Source: an uncultured Paracoccaceae bacterium (lineage in GTDB: Bacteria > Pseudomonadota > Alphaproteobacteria > Rhodobacterales > Rhodobacteraceae). Taken from it: DNA of 64,000 nucleotides. Under the pieces are notes generated by a model that saw only the letters and a program-made list of their open reading frames with translations, made no database searches and had not been told where the DNA came from. The translations under genes were made by a program, and so were the position numbers. The DNA lies in the NCBI GenBank assembly GCA_937883775.1, contig CAKZXZ010000010.1, forward strand, positions 1-64,000. Reading direction: 5' to 3'. The stretch's first letter is position 1. The number at the start of each line of letters is the position of its first letter. Shown one piece after another: positions 29,697 through 39,482 of this stretch.

Positions 29697-30605
29697 CTAT
29701 GTTCCCCATCGCAGGACTAGTGGGTCCAGTAACCGCAGCAAGTCGAGCAGTCGCGACCGGATCGCAGGATGCAGGGGCGGGATCGGATGACGGCAGAACT
29801 CTGACCTGATCACGCCGCCTTCGACCATGGCAGCTTTGCAAGACTGCCAACCACATTGCCGGTTCTCGTGATTGATGGCCATAGCGACGCGCCCATAGGC
29901 GACCGTCGAGTCCTCAATGCGCCCCGCATAGTGGTGCGTGAGCACCGGTTTGATTTGGTCAACAATCATCCCACTTGTCATAGAGCCGCGCGCGCCCGCG
30001 TCGAGATCGGCCAGGAGTGTGATCGCTTCTTCCCCATCGAAGGGCCCTTCGATGGCATCGCCACCCTGATCGATGAGATCGCGGATCTTGTTGGCGGCGC
30101 GCGGGCACTCGATTTTGAAAAGCTTCACGGCCTCAATCTCTTGCGCCATGCGGATGAGTAAGGGCACGGGCAGCTCAACACCGGAGAGGGGCGCATCTTG
30201 TACCATAATTGGGATCCCAACCTCGCCCACGGCTGCGAATTGTGCGAAGCTTTGCTCGGGCGTCCCCTTGAGCAGCGCGCCATGGTAGGGTGGCATCATC
30301 ATCACGATATCGGCACCGAGGTCCTTGGCAAAGCGGGCGCGCTCCACCGCGATCTGGGTTGCGTAGTGGCTAATCGTGACGATGACTGGGACCCGGCCCG
30401 CGACATGTTCGACGCTTAAGCGTGCAAGAACCTCACGTTCGGCATCCGAAATCAGGAACTGTTCTGAGAAATTCGCCAGAACGCAGATGCCGTCAGCGCC
30501 TTGATCGATTAGACAATCAAGCACGCGCTTCATCCCATCCAGATCAAGGGTGCCGTCATCGTTGAATGGGGTGGGTGCGACGGGCCAGATACCGGAGTAA
30601 GTCAT
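29697..30605 (-). CDS. DapA-superfamily lyase, resembling L-2-keto-3-deoxyarabonate dehydratase
   Basis: [75 protein letters not shown] (Schiff-base Lys retained). Confidence 0.85.
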   Translation of the reverse strand: MTYSGIWPVAPTPFNDDGTLDLDGMKRVLDCLIDQGADGICVLANFSEQFLISDAEREVLARLSVEHVAGRVPVIVTISHYATQIAVERARFAKDLGADIVMMMPPYHGALLKGTPEQSFAQFAAVGEVGIPIMVQDAPLSGVELPVPLLIRMAQEIEAVKLFKIECPRAANKIRDLIDQGGDAIEGPFDGEEAITLLADLDAGARGSMTSGMIVDQIKPVLTHHYAGRIEDSTVAYGRVAMAINHENRQCGWQSCKAAMVEGGVIRSEFCRHPIPPLHPAIRSRLLDLLRLLDPLVLRWGT

Positions 30606-31777
30606 TCGAAGATCTCAAAATGCTGGAGGTGTTTGTCGGTGATCGAAATGCCAAGACCAGGCGTGTCATCATCAAGCTGCAAGTAGCCATCGACGGCTTC
30701 GACGTCGCCTTCGAAGATGTAGTAAAACAGCTCGTTTCCGACTTCGATATCGAAGACGGGAAAGTACTCGCTGATTGGGCAGTTTGCGTTGGCCATTGTC
30801 AGGTGGTAATTGTGCATTTGGCCTGCGTGCGGAACTACGGGAACCTGCGCGGCTTCGGCGATGGCGTTGATCTTTTGCGCAGCAGTGATGCCGCCGACGC
30901 GGTTGGTGTCATATTGCAGCACGCTGACCGCCTTGCGGTTGATCAGTTCAGCGCAGCCAATGACGCTAAATTCGTGCTCACCTCCCGAAATGGGTACAAT
31001 CCCCATTGCATTGAGTTCGGCATATCCGGCCACGTCATCCGCAATCACTGGTTCTTCCAGCCAGCGCGTTTCGTATTTCGCGAGTTTAGGCAGCATCCGT
31101 TTGGCGTAGTCGAGGTTCCAGCCCATATAGCATTCGAGCATCAGATCCACGTCGTAGCCCAGAACTTCGCGCAGTGCTTCAACCCGCTTAAGGTTTTCAC
31201 GCATGCCCGGCATGCCATCCTTGGGGCCAAACCCGAAGCGTGATTTGTAAGCCTGATAGCCGTTTTTCTGCGCCTCTTCGGCCTCGCGCTGCATCGCTTC
31301 AACACTGTCGGCATAGAGCTTCGAGTAGTAGACTGGGATTTTTTCCTTGGTGCGACCGCCCAGAAGCTTGAAAACCGGCTTGCCCACCAGCTTGCCCATC
31401 AGATCCCAGATCGCGATGTCGATTGCCGAGATCGCTGTCATGCCGATCCCTTTACGGCCCCAAGCATGCGACCGGCGATACATCTTTTCCCAGATATAGG
31501 CATAGTCAAAAGGGTCTTCACCGATGATCAGGGGTGCGTACCAATCATCAATCGCCTTCTTCACCACCGTGGGTGCAAGGGCTGCGTTGCCAATCCCGAT
31601 GGTGCCGTCTTCGGCTTCGACCTCACAAGTCAGCCACTGGTGGAAGCGGAACGACGCCATGGCGTCGCCCTTGTCCCAAAGCGCGTCAGAGGCATTGGTG
31701 CAGAAGTTGCCCTGCGGCGGGACAGTCGGGCCGGTCCAGTTCCAAACGCGGGTTCGAACGGATTTGATCTTGGTCAT
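30602..31777 (-). CDS. Enolase-superfamily (mandelate racemase/muconate lactonizing, RhmD-like) sugar-acid dehydratase
   Basis: [32 protein letters not shown]...[18 protein letters not shown]...WLEEPV...SGGEHEFS...[12 protein letters not shown]. Confidence 0.88.
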   Translation of the reverse strand: MTKIKSVRTRVWNWTGPTVPPQGNFCTNASDALWDKGDAMASFRFHQWLTCEVEAEDGTIGIGNAALAPTVVKKAIDDWYAPLIIGEDPFDYAYIWEKMYRRSHAWGRKGIGMTAISAIDIAIWDLMGKLVGKPVFKLLGGRTKEKIPVYYSKLYADSVEAMQREAEEAQKNGYQAYKSRFGFGPKDGMPGMRENLKRVEALREVLGYDVDLMLECYMGWNLDYAKRMLPKLAKYETRWLEEPVIADDVAGYAELNAMGIVPISGGEHEFSVIGCAELINRKAVSVLQYDTNRVGGITAAQKINAIAEAAQVPVVPHAGQMHNYHLTMANANCPISEYFPVFDIEVGNELFYYIFEGDVEAVDGYLQLDDDTPGLGISITDKHLQHFEIFE

Positions 31778-31780
31778 GTA

Positions 31781-33283
31781 TTACTCTCCGGTAGAAACCA
31801 TGGGATCGCGCTGTTGGAACAGGCGCCGCCAGAAGAAGGGCCCGAACAAGGCAAGGAATGTGAGCACAAAGAACAGAAGTGTCAGGGGACGGGTAAACAT
31901 CAGCCACCATTGATCATCGAGCATGATCAGGGACTGGCCCAAACGTTTCTCCAGCATGCCACCAAGGATCAGGCCAATGGCCAGCGGGACAACCGAGTAG
32001 CCGAAGCGCCGCATGAAGTAACCAATCACGCCGGAGCCGACGGCTATGTAGACGTCCAGCATGGATTGATCGAGCGCATAGGCCCCGACAATTGAGAAGG
32101 TGAAAACGATAGGCCAAAGGATCTGCACCGGCACGAATGTCACGCGTGCAAAGATCTTGGCTCCGAACAGCCCAACAAAGATGAACATCACGTTGACCAA
32201 AAGCATCGACCAGAAGATGGCGTAAGCAAAAGTTGCCTGTTCGGTGAACATGGTTGGGCCCGGCTGTAGCCCATGGACCATAAGGCCTGCGAGAATGACC
32301 GCGGCTGTTGGGCTTCCAGGGATGCCGAGCGCGAGAGTGGGGACCATGGCCCCGCCGGTGGCGGAGTTGTTGGCGGCTTCAGCCCCTGCGATGCCTTCGA
32401 TGGATCCTTTGCCAAATTCCTCTGGTTTTTTCGACCAGCGCCGCGCTTCATTATAGCCGATCATTGATGCGACGGTGGCCCCTTCGGCGGGCAGGATGCC
32501 GATGAACGTGCCAATACCCGAACTGCGCAGAACCGTTTTCCAGACCCGCGCGTAGTCTTCGCGGCTGGGCAATTTGATGGCCTTCATAATGACCTGTCGC
32601 CGTTCTACGCTGAGCCTCTCAGCCTGTACAAGCAATTCCGAGATACCGAAGATGCCGATCATCACGGGAACAAAACCAATCCCTTCGGAAAGTTCGTTGA
32701 AGCCAAACGTAAACCGCTCCACCGTTGTGAGCAGGTCCTTTCCGACCGTTGCCAGAAACACGCCGAATGCGCCCGCGATTATGTTTTTGAGCGGTGTACC
32801 GTCGCCAATTGTGGCGAGCATCGAGATGCCAAAAACGGTCAATGCGAAGTATTCGGGTGGCGCGAAGTTGTAGGCCATGCGCGCCATCAGCGGGGCGGCC
32901 AGCATTAGGCAAACAACCGAAATTATCCCGCCAACGGTGGAGGAGATCGTTGCCATGCCAAGTGCGCGGCCTGCTTCACCCCTTTGTGCAAGGGGGAAAC
33001 CGTCAAGACAGGTGGTCGCGCTGGCAGATGTCCCGGGTGTGTTGATCAGGATCGCCGTAATTGCACCGGCAAATGTTGCGGCACAATAGATGGTTGTCAG
33101 TATGGCGATGGCCGGGATCGGCTCCATCGTGATTGTAAAGGGCAGCAAAAGTGCGGCACCGGTTGTGGCGTTCAGCCCAGGCAATGCCCCAATGATCACG
33201 CCACCCAGCGTGGCTGCAAAAAGCAGAACCAGCAGGTTGGGATCCATCAGCGCCGTGAGGCCAGCTATAAGAGGTTCCATCAT
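31781..33283 (-). CDS. Tripartite tricarboxylate transporter large permease (TctA family)
   Basis: GVIIGALPGLNATTGAALLLPFT...NTPGTSASATTCLDGFPLAQRGEAGRALG. Confidence 0.95.
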   Translation of the reverse strand: MMEPLIAGLTALMDPNLLVLLFAATLGGVIIGALPGLNATTGAALLLPFTITMEPIPAIAILTTIYCAATFAGAITAILINTPGTSASATTCLDGFPLAQRGEAGRALGMATISSTVGGIISVVCLMLAAPLMARMAYNFAPPEYFALTVFGISMLATIGDGTPLKNIIAGAFGVFLATVGKDLLTTVERFTFGFNELSEGIGFVPVMIGIFGISELLVQAERLSVERRQVIMKAIKLPSREDYARVWKTVLRSSGIGTFIGILPAEGATVASMIGYNEARRWSKKPEEFGKGSIEGIAGAEAANNSATGGAMVPTLALGIPGSPTAAVILAGLMVHGLQPGPTMFTEQATFAYAIFWSMLLVNVMFIFVGLFGAKIFARVTFVPVQILWPIVFTFSIVGAYALDQSMLDVYIAVGSGVIGYFMRRFGYSVVPLAIGLILGGMLEKRLGQSLIMLDDQWWLMFTRPLTLLFFVLTFLALFGPFFWRRLFQQRDPMVSTGE

Positions 33284-33292
33284 CCGTCGCCT

Positions 33293-33733
33293 TTATCCGT
33301 ACCAAAGGTTGGTCAACAGCCCACGGGGAAAGCGGATGTTGAACACCTGATCAAAGAGGAAGAAGACCATCGCAGGGCTAACAACGGCCACGGTGGTGAG
33401 AGCCCAGCCCCGCCGTTCGCCCCAGGCCCATGCCAGGGCGCAGGCAAAAATGCCAAGGCCCAGAAACAGATCGAGCTGTGCAGAAAGGGCGAAGACCGCA
33501 AACAAAGCAAGGCTGACCCAGACGGTTGTCGGGATCCGGCCATGCTCAATCGGTTGATCAAAAAGGGCGACGCAAACTGACAGGACGATGATCAGGATCA
33601 GGACCATCTGGGGAAAGTCGGCAGGTTGCATGCCGCGCAAAAGGATCGGGGGTACTTTGTCGAATTGGGTGCTCAGCCAAAAGGCGAGACCGCAAAACGC
33701 TATGATACCGGTTGGAACGGCAAATCGCGTCAT
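33293..33733 (-). CDS. Tripartite tricarboxylate transporter small permease (TctB family)
   Basis: 146 aa with TctB-like TM pattern, located between TctA and TctC. Confidence 0.85.
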   Translation of the reverse strand: MTRFAVPTGIIAFCGLAFWLSTQFDKVPPILLRGMQPADFPQMVLILIIVLSVCVALFDQPIEHGRIPTTVWVSLALFAVFALSAQLDLFLGLGIFACALAWAWGERRGWALTTVAVVSPAMVFFLFDQVFNIRFPRGLLTNLWYG

Positions 33734-33805
33734 CGGGACATCCAGGCAAATAGGGTTGTCAAATGGGACCGGCTGGCGCGTTCCAGCCGGTCCAGTTGGG
33801 GAGCA

Positions 33806-34750
33806 TTACTCGATAAAGCCAAGCTCACGCAGGGCGGCATCCATATCGGATTGCATCGATGTGAGCTGGTTACCCCAGACGTCCGCGCCAGCCACAGAAC
33901 TGGCGTCAAGCCCGACAGATGTCAGAAAACCCCGGTAGACTGTGTGGTTCATTGCATTGAGCAATGCATCTTCGATCTTTGTCGCCACGTCGTCGGGTGT
34001 GTCGGCATGCACCACGAAACCACGGACGGTTGAGAAGTTGGCGTCGATGCCAAGCTCTTGAGCTGTCGCGACGTCGGGCAGGCCACTCATCCGTTCGGGG
34101 GCCAGCACAACCACTGGGCAGACATCACCGGCATCGATCTGCGATCCGGCTTCTGCCAGGTTCAGGACGGCCACGTCGACGGCACCTGCCACCAACTGCG
34201 TTGCCAGCTCTCCGCCACCTTCGAAGGGCACGATTTTGGGTGTGGCAAGCTCTCCGCGTCGGGCGAATATGAAGGCGGAGACATCATCGATGCCGCCAAG
34301 ATGTGTGGTGCCATATGTCAGCGGGTCGTTTTTCTGGGCGGCGATGAAGGCTTGTGCATCGTCGTAGATGCCGCAACGGGTCATCAGGATTTGCGGGTCA
34401 TCTGTGCCGCGCGCAATCGGTCGCACATCGTCCAGTGACATTTCCGTCTTCCCAAGCGCTACTGTGGCGGAGTGGCCGATGGTGAAGGTCAGGATACTGT
34501 GGCCGTCGGCCTCTTGTGTCAGATAGTGATCCATTGCGGTGGCTCCGCCGCCGCCGCGTTTGTTGACCACAACCATGTCCGTGCCCAACTCGCGGCGGGC
34601 GCGGATCATCATCATCCGCGTGGTCACATCGGTGCCGCCACCGTTGCCCGCGTGTGTGATGACTTCGATTGTTTTGGATGGGAACTGCTGCGCAGCAAGT
34701 TCACCGCTCACAAGAGTACATGCCGCAGCAACGGCGAGCAGGTTTTTCAT
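33806..34750 (-). CDS. Tripartite tricarboxylate transporter substrate-binding protein (TctC/Bug family)
   Basis: MKNLLAVAAACTLVSGELAAQQFPSKTIEVITHAGNGGGTDVTTRMM; start reassigned to the signal peptide. Confidence 0.9.
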   Translation of the reverse strand: MKNLLAVAAACTLVSGELAAQQFPSKTIEVITHAGNGGGTDVTTRMMMIRARRELGTDMVVVNKRGGGGATAMDHYLTQEADGHSILTFTIGHSATVALGKTEMSLDDVRPIARGTDDPQILMTRCGIYDDAQAFIAAQKNDPLTYGTTHLGGIDDVSAFIFARRGELATPKIVPFEGGGELATQLVAGAVDVAVLNLAEAGSQIDAGDVCPVVVLAPERMSGLPDVATAQELGIDANFSTVRGFVVHADTPDDVATKIEDALLNAMNHTVYRGFLTSVGLDASSVAGADVWGNQLTSMQSDMDAALRELGFIE

Positions 34751-35371
34751 CAGATTTCCTCCCTTAGATGAAGCGTCAAACCAACGCTCACGGCTTGATA
34801 TCGCACATTTCAATATTTTGGAATACCGAAATTTAATTTGATATGAACCTATTGGCTTGAGTGCTGCTCATGATCGGGCTCAAACACTGTGTAACTGGAC
34901 AGTTCCTGCCATGCGAAGGAAGCAATAAATCATTTCACCGCAGAGAATGAAGGCAATGTTTACGGTCGCCATCTCAAGAATAAATGCTATGCAATCGCAG
35001 TGAAGGTCCGCACTGCAAGCTGCGGCTGCGGCACTCAAGAGCGACACCAATGTCGCCCCTAGGCCATCTTTGACAATGCCAATGTCCACAACCGTCGCGT
35101 CCTGGTTATTCGTGCGTTACGCAGCGTCGGTGGCTCTTGGGCTCGCAGTCCGTTTTCGCGTCTAGGATCATGAACGACAGCAGCTGATCTGCCAATGAGC
35201 GCTCACCGCAGAACCAGCCGCGATTTCAGCAGCTTATCTGCAAAAACAGATGGCCGGTGTTGGTCGGCTTGCGTACCGGCGTTGCTGCTTCAGCATTAGG
35301 CCGTTCCGAGCCCTTAGTAACTTATGCTGCGCCTTACATGAACGTCTGCGGTGTGAAAAAATCACAGCAAG

Positions 35372-36475
35372 CTACTCACGACTGTTAACCAACGCTGTCG
35401 TCAGCTCCAGTGTTAACCTATCTATCGGTTCGGGAGTGTAGACATTGGTTGCAACCGCGACCACCAACTCGTGTTCGGGCGCTATCAATAGCATAGCGTA
35501 CCACATCATATTTGATCCATTGTGCCACACAGTTGGACCTGATGTGTCTGGGTTTTGGATCACCCAACCTAGACCATAATCGGAAGCGATAGGTGTTTGC
35601 ATGGCCCGACAGCTGGCTTGGGTCAGATAGTCCTGTATATGACCGCCGCATGCTGCAAGATGCATCTGGCCCCATCTTACCAAATCAGCCATGCTGAGGT
35701 GGATCGTTCCTGCTGGTCCCATCCACCTTGGATTGTCAGACGCCGGGTTCTCGGGTGAAACCGTCCTTCTAAACCCTAGAATGCTCTGGTGACCATTTGC
35801 TGCATCTGATTGTCTTGGTGCACCAAACCCCAACGAAAACAGCCCAAGAGGTACGCTGACTTCGGACAGTATCGCCTCCTCCCACGAAACTCCCAAGATT
35901 TCTTCAACAATCAAACCCGCCAAAACATAGCCAATGTTCGAATAAAGAAAATTGCCAGTTTCGCCATTCAGGGGGCTGCTCCACATTGCGGAAAGTACAG
36001 CACGCCTCCCTTCGTATGGCTCGTGTTCGTATGTTTCATTCGTGATCCGGCGAGGCGCACTTGCTGGCAAACCTGCGGTATGGCTCAAAAGCTGCCGCAA
36101 GCTGATGGCCTTCCAATCTGAATGCATACTATCATTGTAAGCGGCAAGATACTGTTCGACAGGGGCGTCCAAATCTAACTCACCCCTTTCGACCAATCGC
36201 ATCACCAACGTCGATGTAAATGACTTACTGATAGAACCAATGTGCCAGCGCGCGGTGTCCGCCACCGCCACTGATCCGCGCTTGGTGGTGGGGCCTGCGG
36301 TCATGGTGACAGGCGGGTCTTGTCCAAAGGCGTAGGAAGCGCCGAGTGCATAACTAGAGTTTGCTTGAGCAGCAGCATGGAAGAGGTCGCTAGGGCTCAT
36401 GTCTTGAGCTTTCGATGGCGCCGCGAAGACGGTGGCAAGCAAAGCACCAACTATTATTATGAATTTCAAATACAT
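35372..36475 (-). CDS. Class C beta-lactamase-related serine hydrolase
   Basis: Signal peptide; SISK, YSN and HNG motifs. Confidence 0.88.
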   Translation of the reverse strand: MYLKFIIIVGALLATVFAAPSKAQDMSPSDLFHAAAQANSSYALGASYAFGQDPPVTMTAGPTTKRGSVAVADTARWHIGSISKSFTSTLVMRLVERGELDLDAPVEQYLAAYNDSMHSDWKAISLRQLLSHTAGLPASAPRRITNETYEHEPYEGRRAVLSAMWSSPLNGETGNFLYSNIGYVLAGLIVEEILGVSWEEAILSEVSVPLGLFSLGFGAPRQSDAANGHQSILGFRRTVSPENPASDNPRWMGPAGTIHLSMADLVRWGQMHLAACGGHIQDYLTQASCRAMQTPIASDYGLGWVIQNPDTSGPTVWHNGSNMMWYAMLLIAPEHELVVAVATNVYTPEPIDRLTLELTTALVNSRE

Positions 36476-36880
36476 AACAAACGAGGTGGGCACAAGCGTG
36501 CGAGCTTTCAAGTCAGCTCAAAACTAAAAGTGGGCATTGAAGCGTTCCAAATGAACGGCAAGTTTGTCCCGCAGACCTGCCGACTGACACGCACATAAGG
36601 GACCCGCAATGTCTACTCAGAGCCCAAAGTCACCAATGCTGCGTGTCTGACCAAGAACCGCTAACTGATATGAAGCTGACTCTGCGCAGGTGGGTGGCTT
36701 GCTCTTTTGTTATCGCCGGGAGCTGTGCTTTGATTGCGCGTCCCCGCTATGGCTCCTATTTTTTGCGCCGAAGCGAACAATCCGGAACCGGTCCACGTGC
36801 TTGGATCCAACCATTGCTTGTTACGTGCGGCATCCCAGAAAACCAATTGTGTTGGTGTCCTTTAGAAGCATGCGTCGTTT

Positions 36881-37270
36881 TTAAGACTGCTGCTTCAATG
36901 CCCGTAAGCTGAATAATAAACAGATCACGTCCAGTGCAAAGAAGCCCCCTAGGACCGGGATGAGACTGTTACTTGCGGAATTGATAGCGCCCACGATGTC
37001 TCCGCCTTCGCGGTACACGCTTCCCAAAAAGGCAATTGTGTAGACTTGAGCATTTCGGAACCATATCGCCAACGCCAAAGCAAATGCCAGTCCGAGCGTC
37101 CGTCCCGCCCAAGCCCCCGATATCATGTCCGCTCCGTCGATGTATCCAACTGCGGAGGATGGGTCGATCAGTGCAGAAACCCCCAGAAACGTTCCGATAA
37201 GCGCAAGTACGCCGCCGTAAACCGTGACAAGTAGCGGGATGCCCGCAGGCTTTAGTTCAGAAAGCTTCAT
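36881..37270 (-). CDS. Four-TM membrane protein of unknown function
   Basis: MKLSELKPAGIPLLVTVYGGVLALIGTFLGVSALIDP... about 130 aa, hydrophobic. Confidence 0.65.
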   Translation of the reverse strand: MKLSELKPAGIPLLVTVYGGVLALIGTFLGVSALIDPSSAVGYIDGADMISGAWAGRTLGLAFALALAIWFRNAQVYTIAFLGSVYREGGDIVGAINSASNSLIPVLGGFFALDVICLLFSLRALKQQS

Positions 37271-38154
37271 TGGGTCCTTCCTTGTTTCTGACGAAGAGTG
37301 GGCAAGCTTGCCATAGGCATTGTTCAAGTTTTCCAGAGCTTCGCGCTACTGCATAGTGGCGGCCGATATCCTGCCGGTCGAGGTGCGCAAGGAGATCATA
37401 GACTGACCGAGCCTGACGGCCGCATCGCTGTGATTAACCTGACGCCGGTGGACGTCGACCATGTCCTCGATGTCCAGAAGAGCGGGCCGCTTTGGGATAT
37501 CCTGGCAGACATCAACGCCGAAGCGACGAGCATCGCCGACGAGTTGCTGGGGAAGCTCTACCTGATTGCTGGTGGCGGGCTCGTGCCGTCTGTCATGGAG
37601 GCACGCGCGGACACGGTCATCGGGCGGACCCTGGAAACGGCACCGGGTATCGCGATCAACACTGCCAAGGAGCCGGACTACAAGGGCAACAGAGCCGTAT
37701 TGCGCATCATTCTCGGTGATTATCACAGCGGCCAAAGCAAGCTTACTTTTCTTAGTCACCATTCCGCTTGTAGAAAAGTTATGCTTTCGAAGATTGTCTG
37801 CCTTGAGTAGCGTGGCGCGGTTGTCTGTCGCCTCACTTTAAAAACATGCCGATGGTCAATGAGGAGATTGCTTTGTAATATAAGCTGCGCTGCCTCCGAC
37901 ACAGATTACCGACTTGGTTTCAGAGCATGTTTGGCTCCTCTCGAAACCACAGAATGTGGGTAAATCAAGATGTTTAAACAGATGGATTTGAAAATTAGGC
38001 CAATAGAGCGGTAGTGGCGATTTGTGAGATATGCTGGAAAGCCACGTTTGCAGAGCGCCAGAAGCGATTACCGCAAAAGTTGTTTACAGGAATGGCGATA
38101 CCCCATAGGTCGCTGTTAATTGACATGGACATGATCTTATTGAAGAGGGTTTGG

Positions 38155-38964
38155 ATGAGTGTTCGCAGGTGTGTTTTGCCCCTTGTTTTCTGGGGTGTAG
38201 TGGCGATGCAGGCACAGGCCGATGTTGCTTCCGGTGTGGCGTATCTCGAGGCGGGTGACATCACGAGCGCTGTAACTGCATTTCAAACCGGATTTGACGC
38301 AGGGGAAGCCGATGGGGCCTTTTACCTGGGGCGATTGTTTGAGCTTGGCTTAGGTACAGACGTCGATATGCAGCGCGCGGCTGCGCTTTATCAAGCGGGC
38401 GCTGGTGCAGGCAGCGCTAAGGCGCAGAACCGCCTTGGTTTGATGCACCTTGAGGGTGATACGGTTTTGCAGGATTTCGGGCGCGCTGCCGAATTGATGT
38501 GCGCTGCAGCCGAGAGCGGTGAACAGGAGGCGCAATTCAACTGTGGTTTGCTTCACGCTCAGGGTCGTGGTGTCGCGACAGATCAGGCTCAGGCGGTAGA
38601 GCTTTGGGCCGCGGCGGCGACGCAACACCATGTGGCCGCTCATAACCTTCTTGGCCAAGCCTATCAGGAAGGCGCCGGTGTTTCACAAGACAGCACGCAA
38701 GCCGCTTATCATTTTGCCAAGACGGCTGCCGCGGGCAATGCCATGGGCCTTTATGAACTGGCTCGGGCGCATGCGTCTGGCACTGGCATTGAGCTTGACC
38801 CTGTCAAGGCGCATGGCTTTGCCAATCTTGCAGCCGTGCGTGGATTGATCGAGGCGCAGGCGTTTCGTGATAGGTTGGGTGTACAGCTAAGCCCGGAAGA
38901 GCTTGAAAAGGCTCAAGCATTTGCCCGTGATTGGAAGGCCATTCCGATTGATCAGGCTCAGTGA
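38155..38964 (+). CDS. SEL1-like repeat (TPR-like) secreted protein
   Basis: Signal peptide MSVRRCVLPLVFWGVVAMQAQA; repeated AxxLxxxAA..G...A...LG motifs. Confidence 0.88.
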   Translation: MSVRRCVLPLVFWGVVAMQAQADVASGVAYLEAGDITSAVTAFQTGFDAGEADGAFYLGRLFELGLGTDVDMQRAAALYQAGAGAGSAKAQNRLGLMHLEGDTVLQDFGRAAELMCAAAESGEQEAQFNCGLLHAQGRGVATDQAQAVELWAAAATQHHVAAHNLLGQAYQEGAGVSQDSTQAAYHFAKTAAAGNAMGLYELARAHASGTGIELDPVKAHGFANLAAVRGLIEAQAFRDRLGVQLSPEELEKAQAFARDWKAIPIDQAQ

Positions 38965-39482
38965 TCTGGTCTTTCACAATTACGTTAAGGCTGCTTCTGT
39001 CGTGCGTCCTCTTTATCGGGTCGCCCTACAGTATGCTTGCGCAAACAGTCACTGCTGACCTGCGCGTTTTTGATGACTGGCGTATGATTTGCACCGAGCA
39101 AGCGTCTGAAGGCACAAATCCAGACTGCCACATCGTGCCAGATGACGATACGCAAACGGTCGTTCTTTTCAGTATTTCCGCTGATCCAGAGAGCACGGGC
39201 GCATATGGTGTTATCACGGCCCCGGTCGGGGTGTATCTGATCCCTGGCATCCAGCTGCGTGTCGATGCGCGGCGCCCGTTCAAAGCGCTTTATGAGGTGT
39301 GTGATCAAACCGGGTGCCATGCGGGCTTCAAAGTGTCAGGACCCGTGCTGAGTGCGTTTCAACAAGGGCTTGATCTGCGTCTTTGGATATGGACTGAGGA
39401 TGCCAAGGGCACTGAGTACAATGTCTCGCTACTTGGATTTTCTGCAGCTTATCAAGCTTTGCTGGAGCAAAGCGCGCGATGA
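38961..39482 (+). CDS. Invasion-associated locus B (IalB)-family protein
   Basis: FDDWRMICTEQ...GVYLIPGIQLRVDARRPFKALYEVCDQTGCHAGFKVSG; 4-bp overlap with both neighbours. Confidence 0.85.
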   Translation: MIWSFTITLRLLLSCVLFIGSPYSMLAQTVTADLRVFDDWRMICTEQASEGTNPDCHIVPDDDTQTVVLFSISADPESTGAYGVITAPVGVYLIPGIQLRVDARRPFKALYEVCDQTGCHAGFKVSGPVLSAFQQGLDLRLWIWTEDAKGTEYNVSLLGFSAAYQALLEQSAR

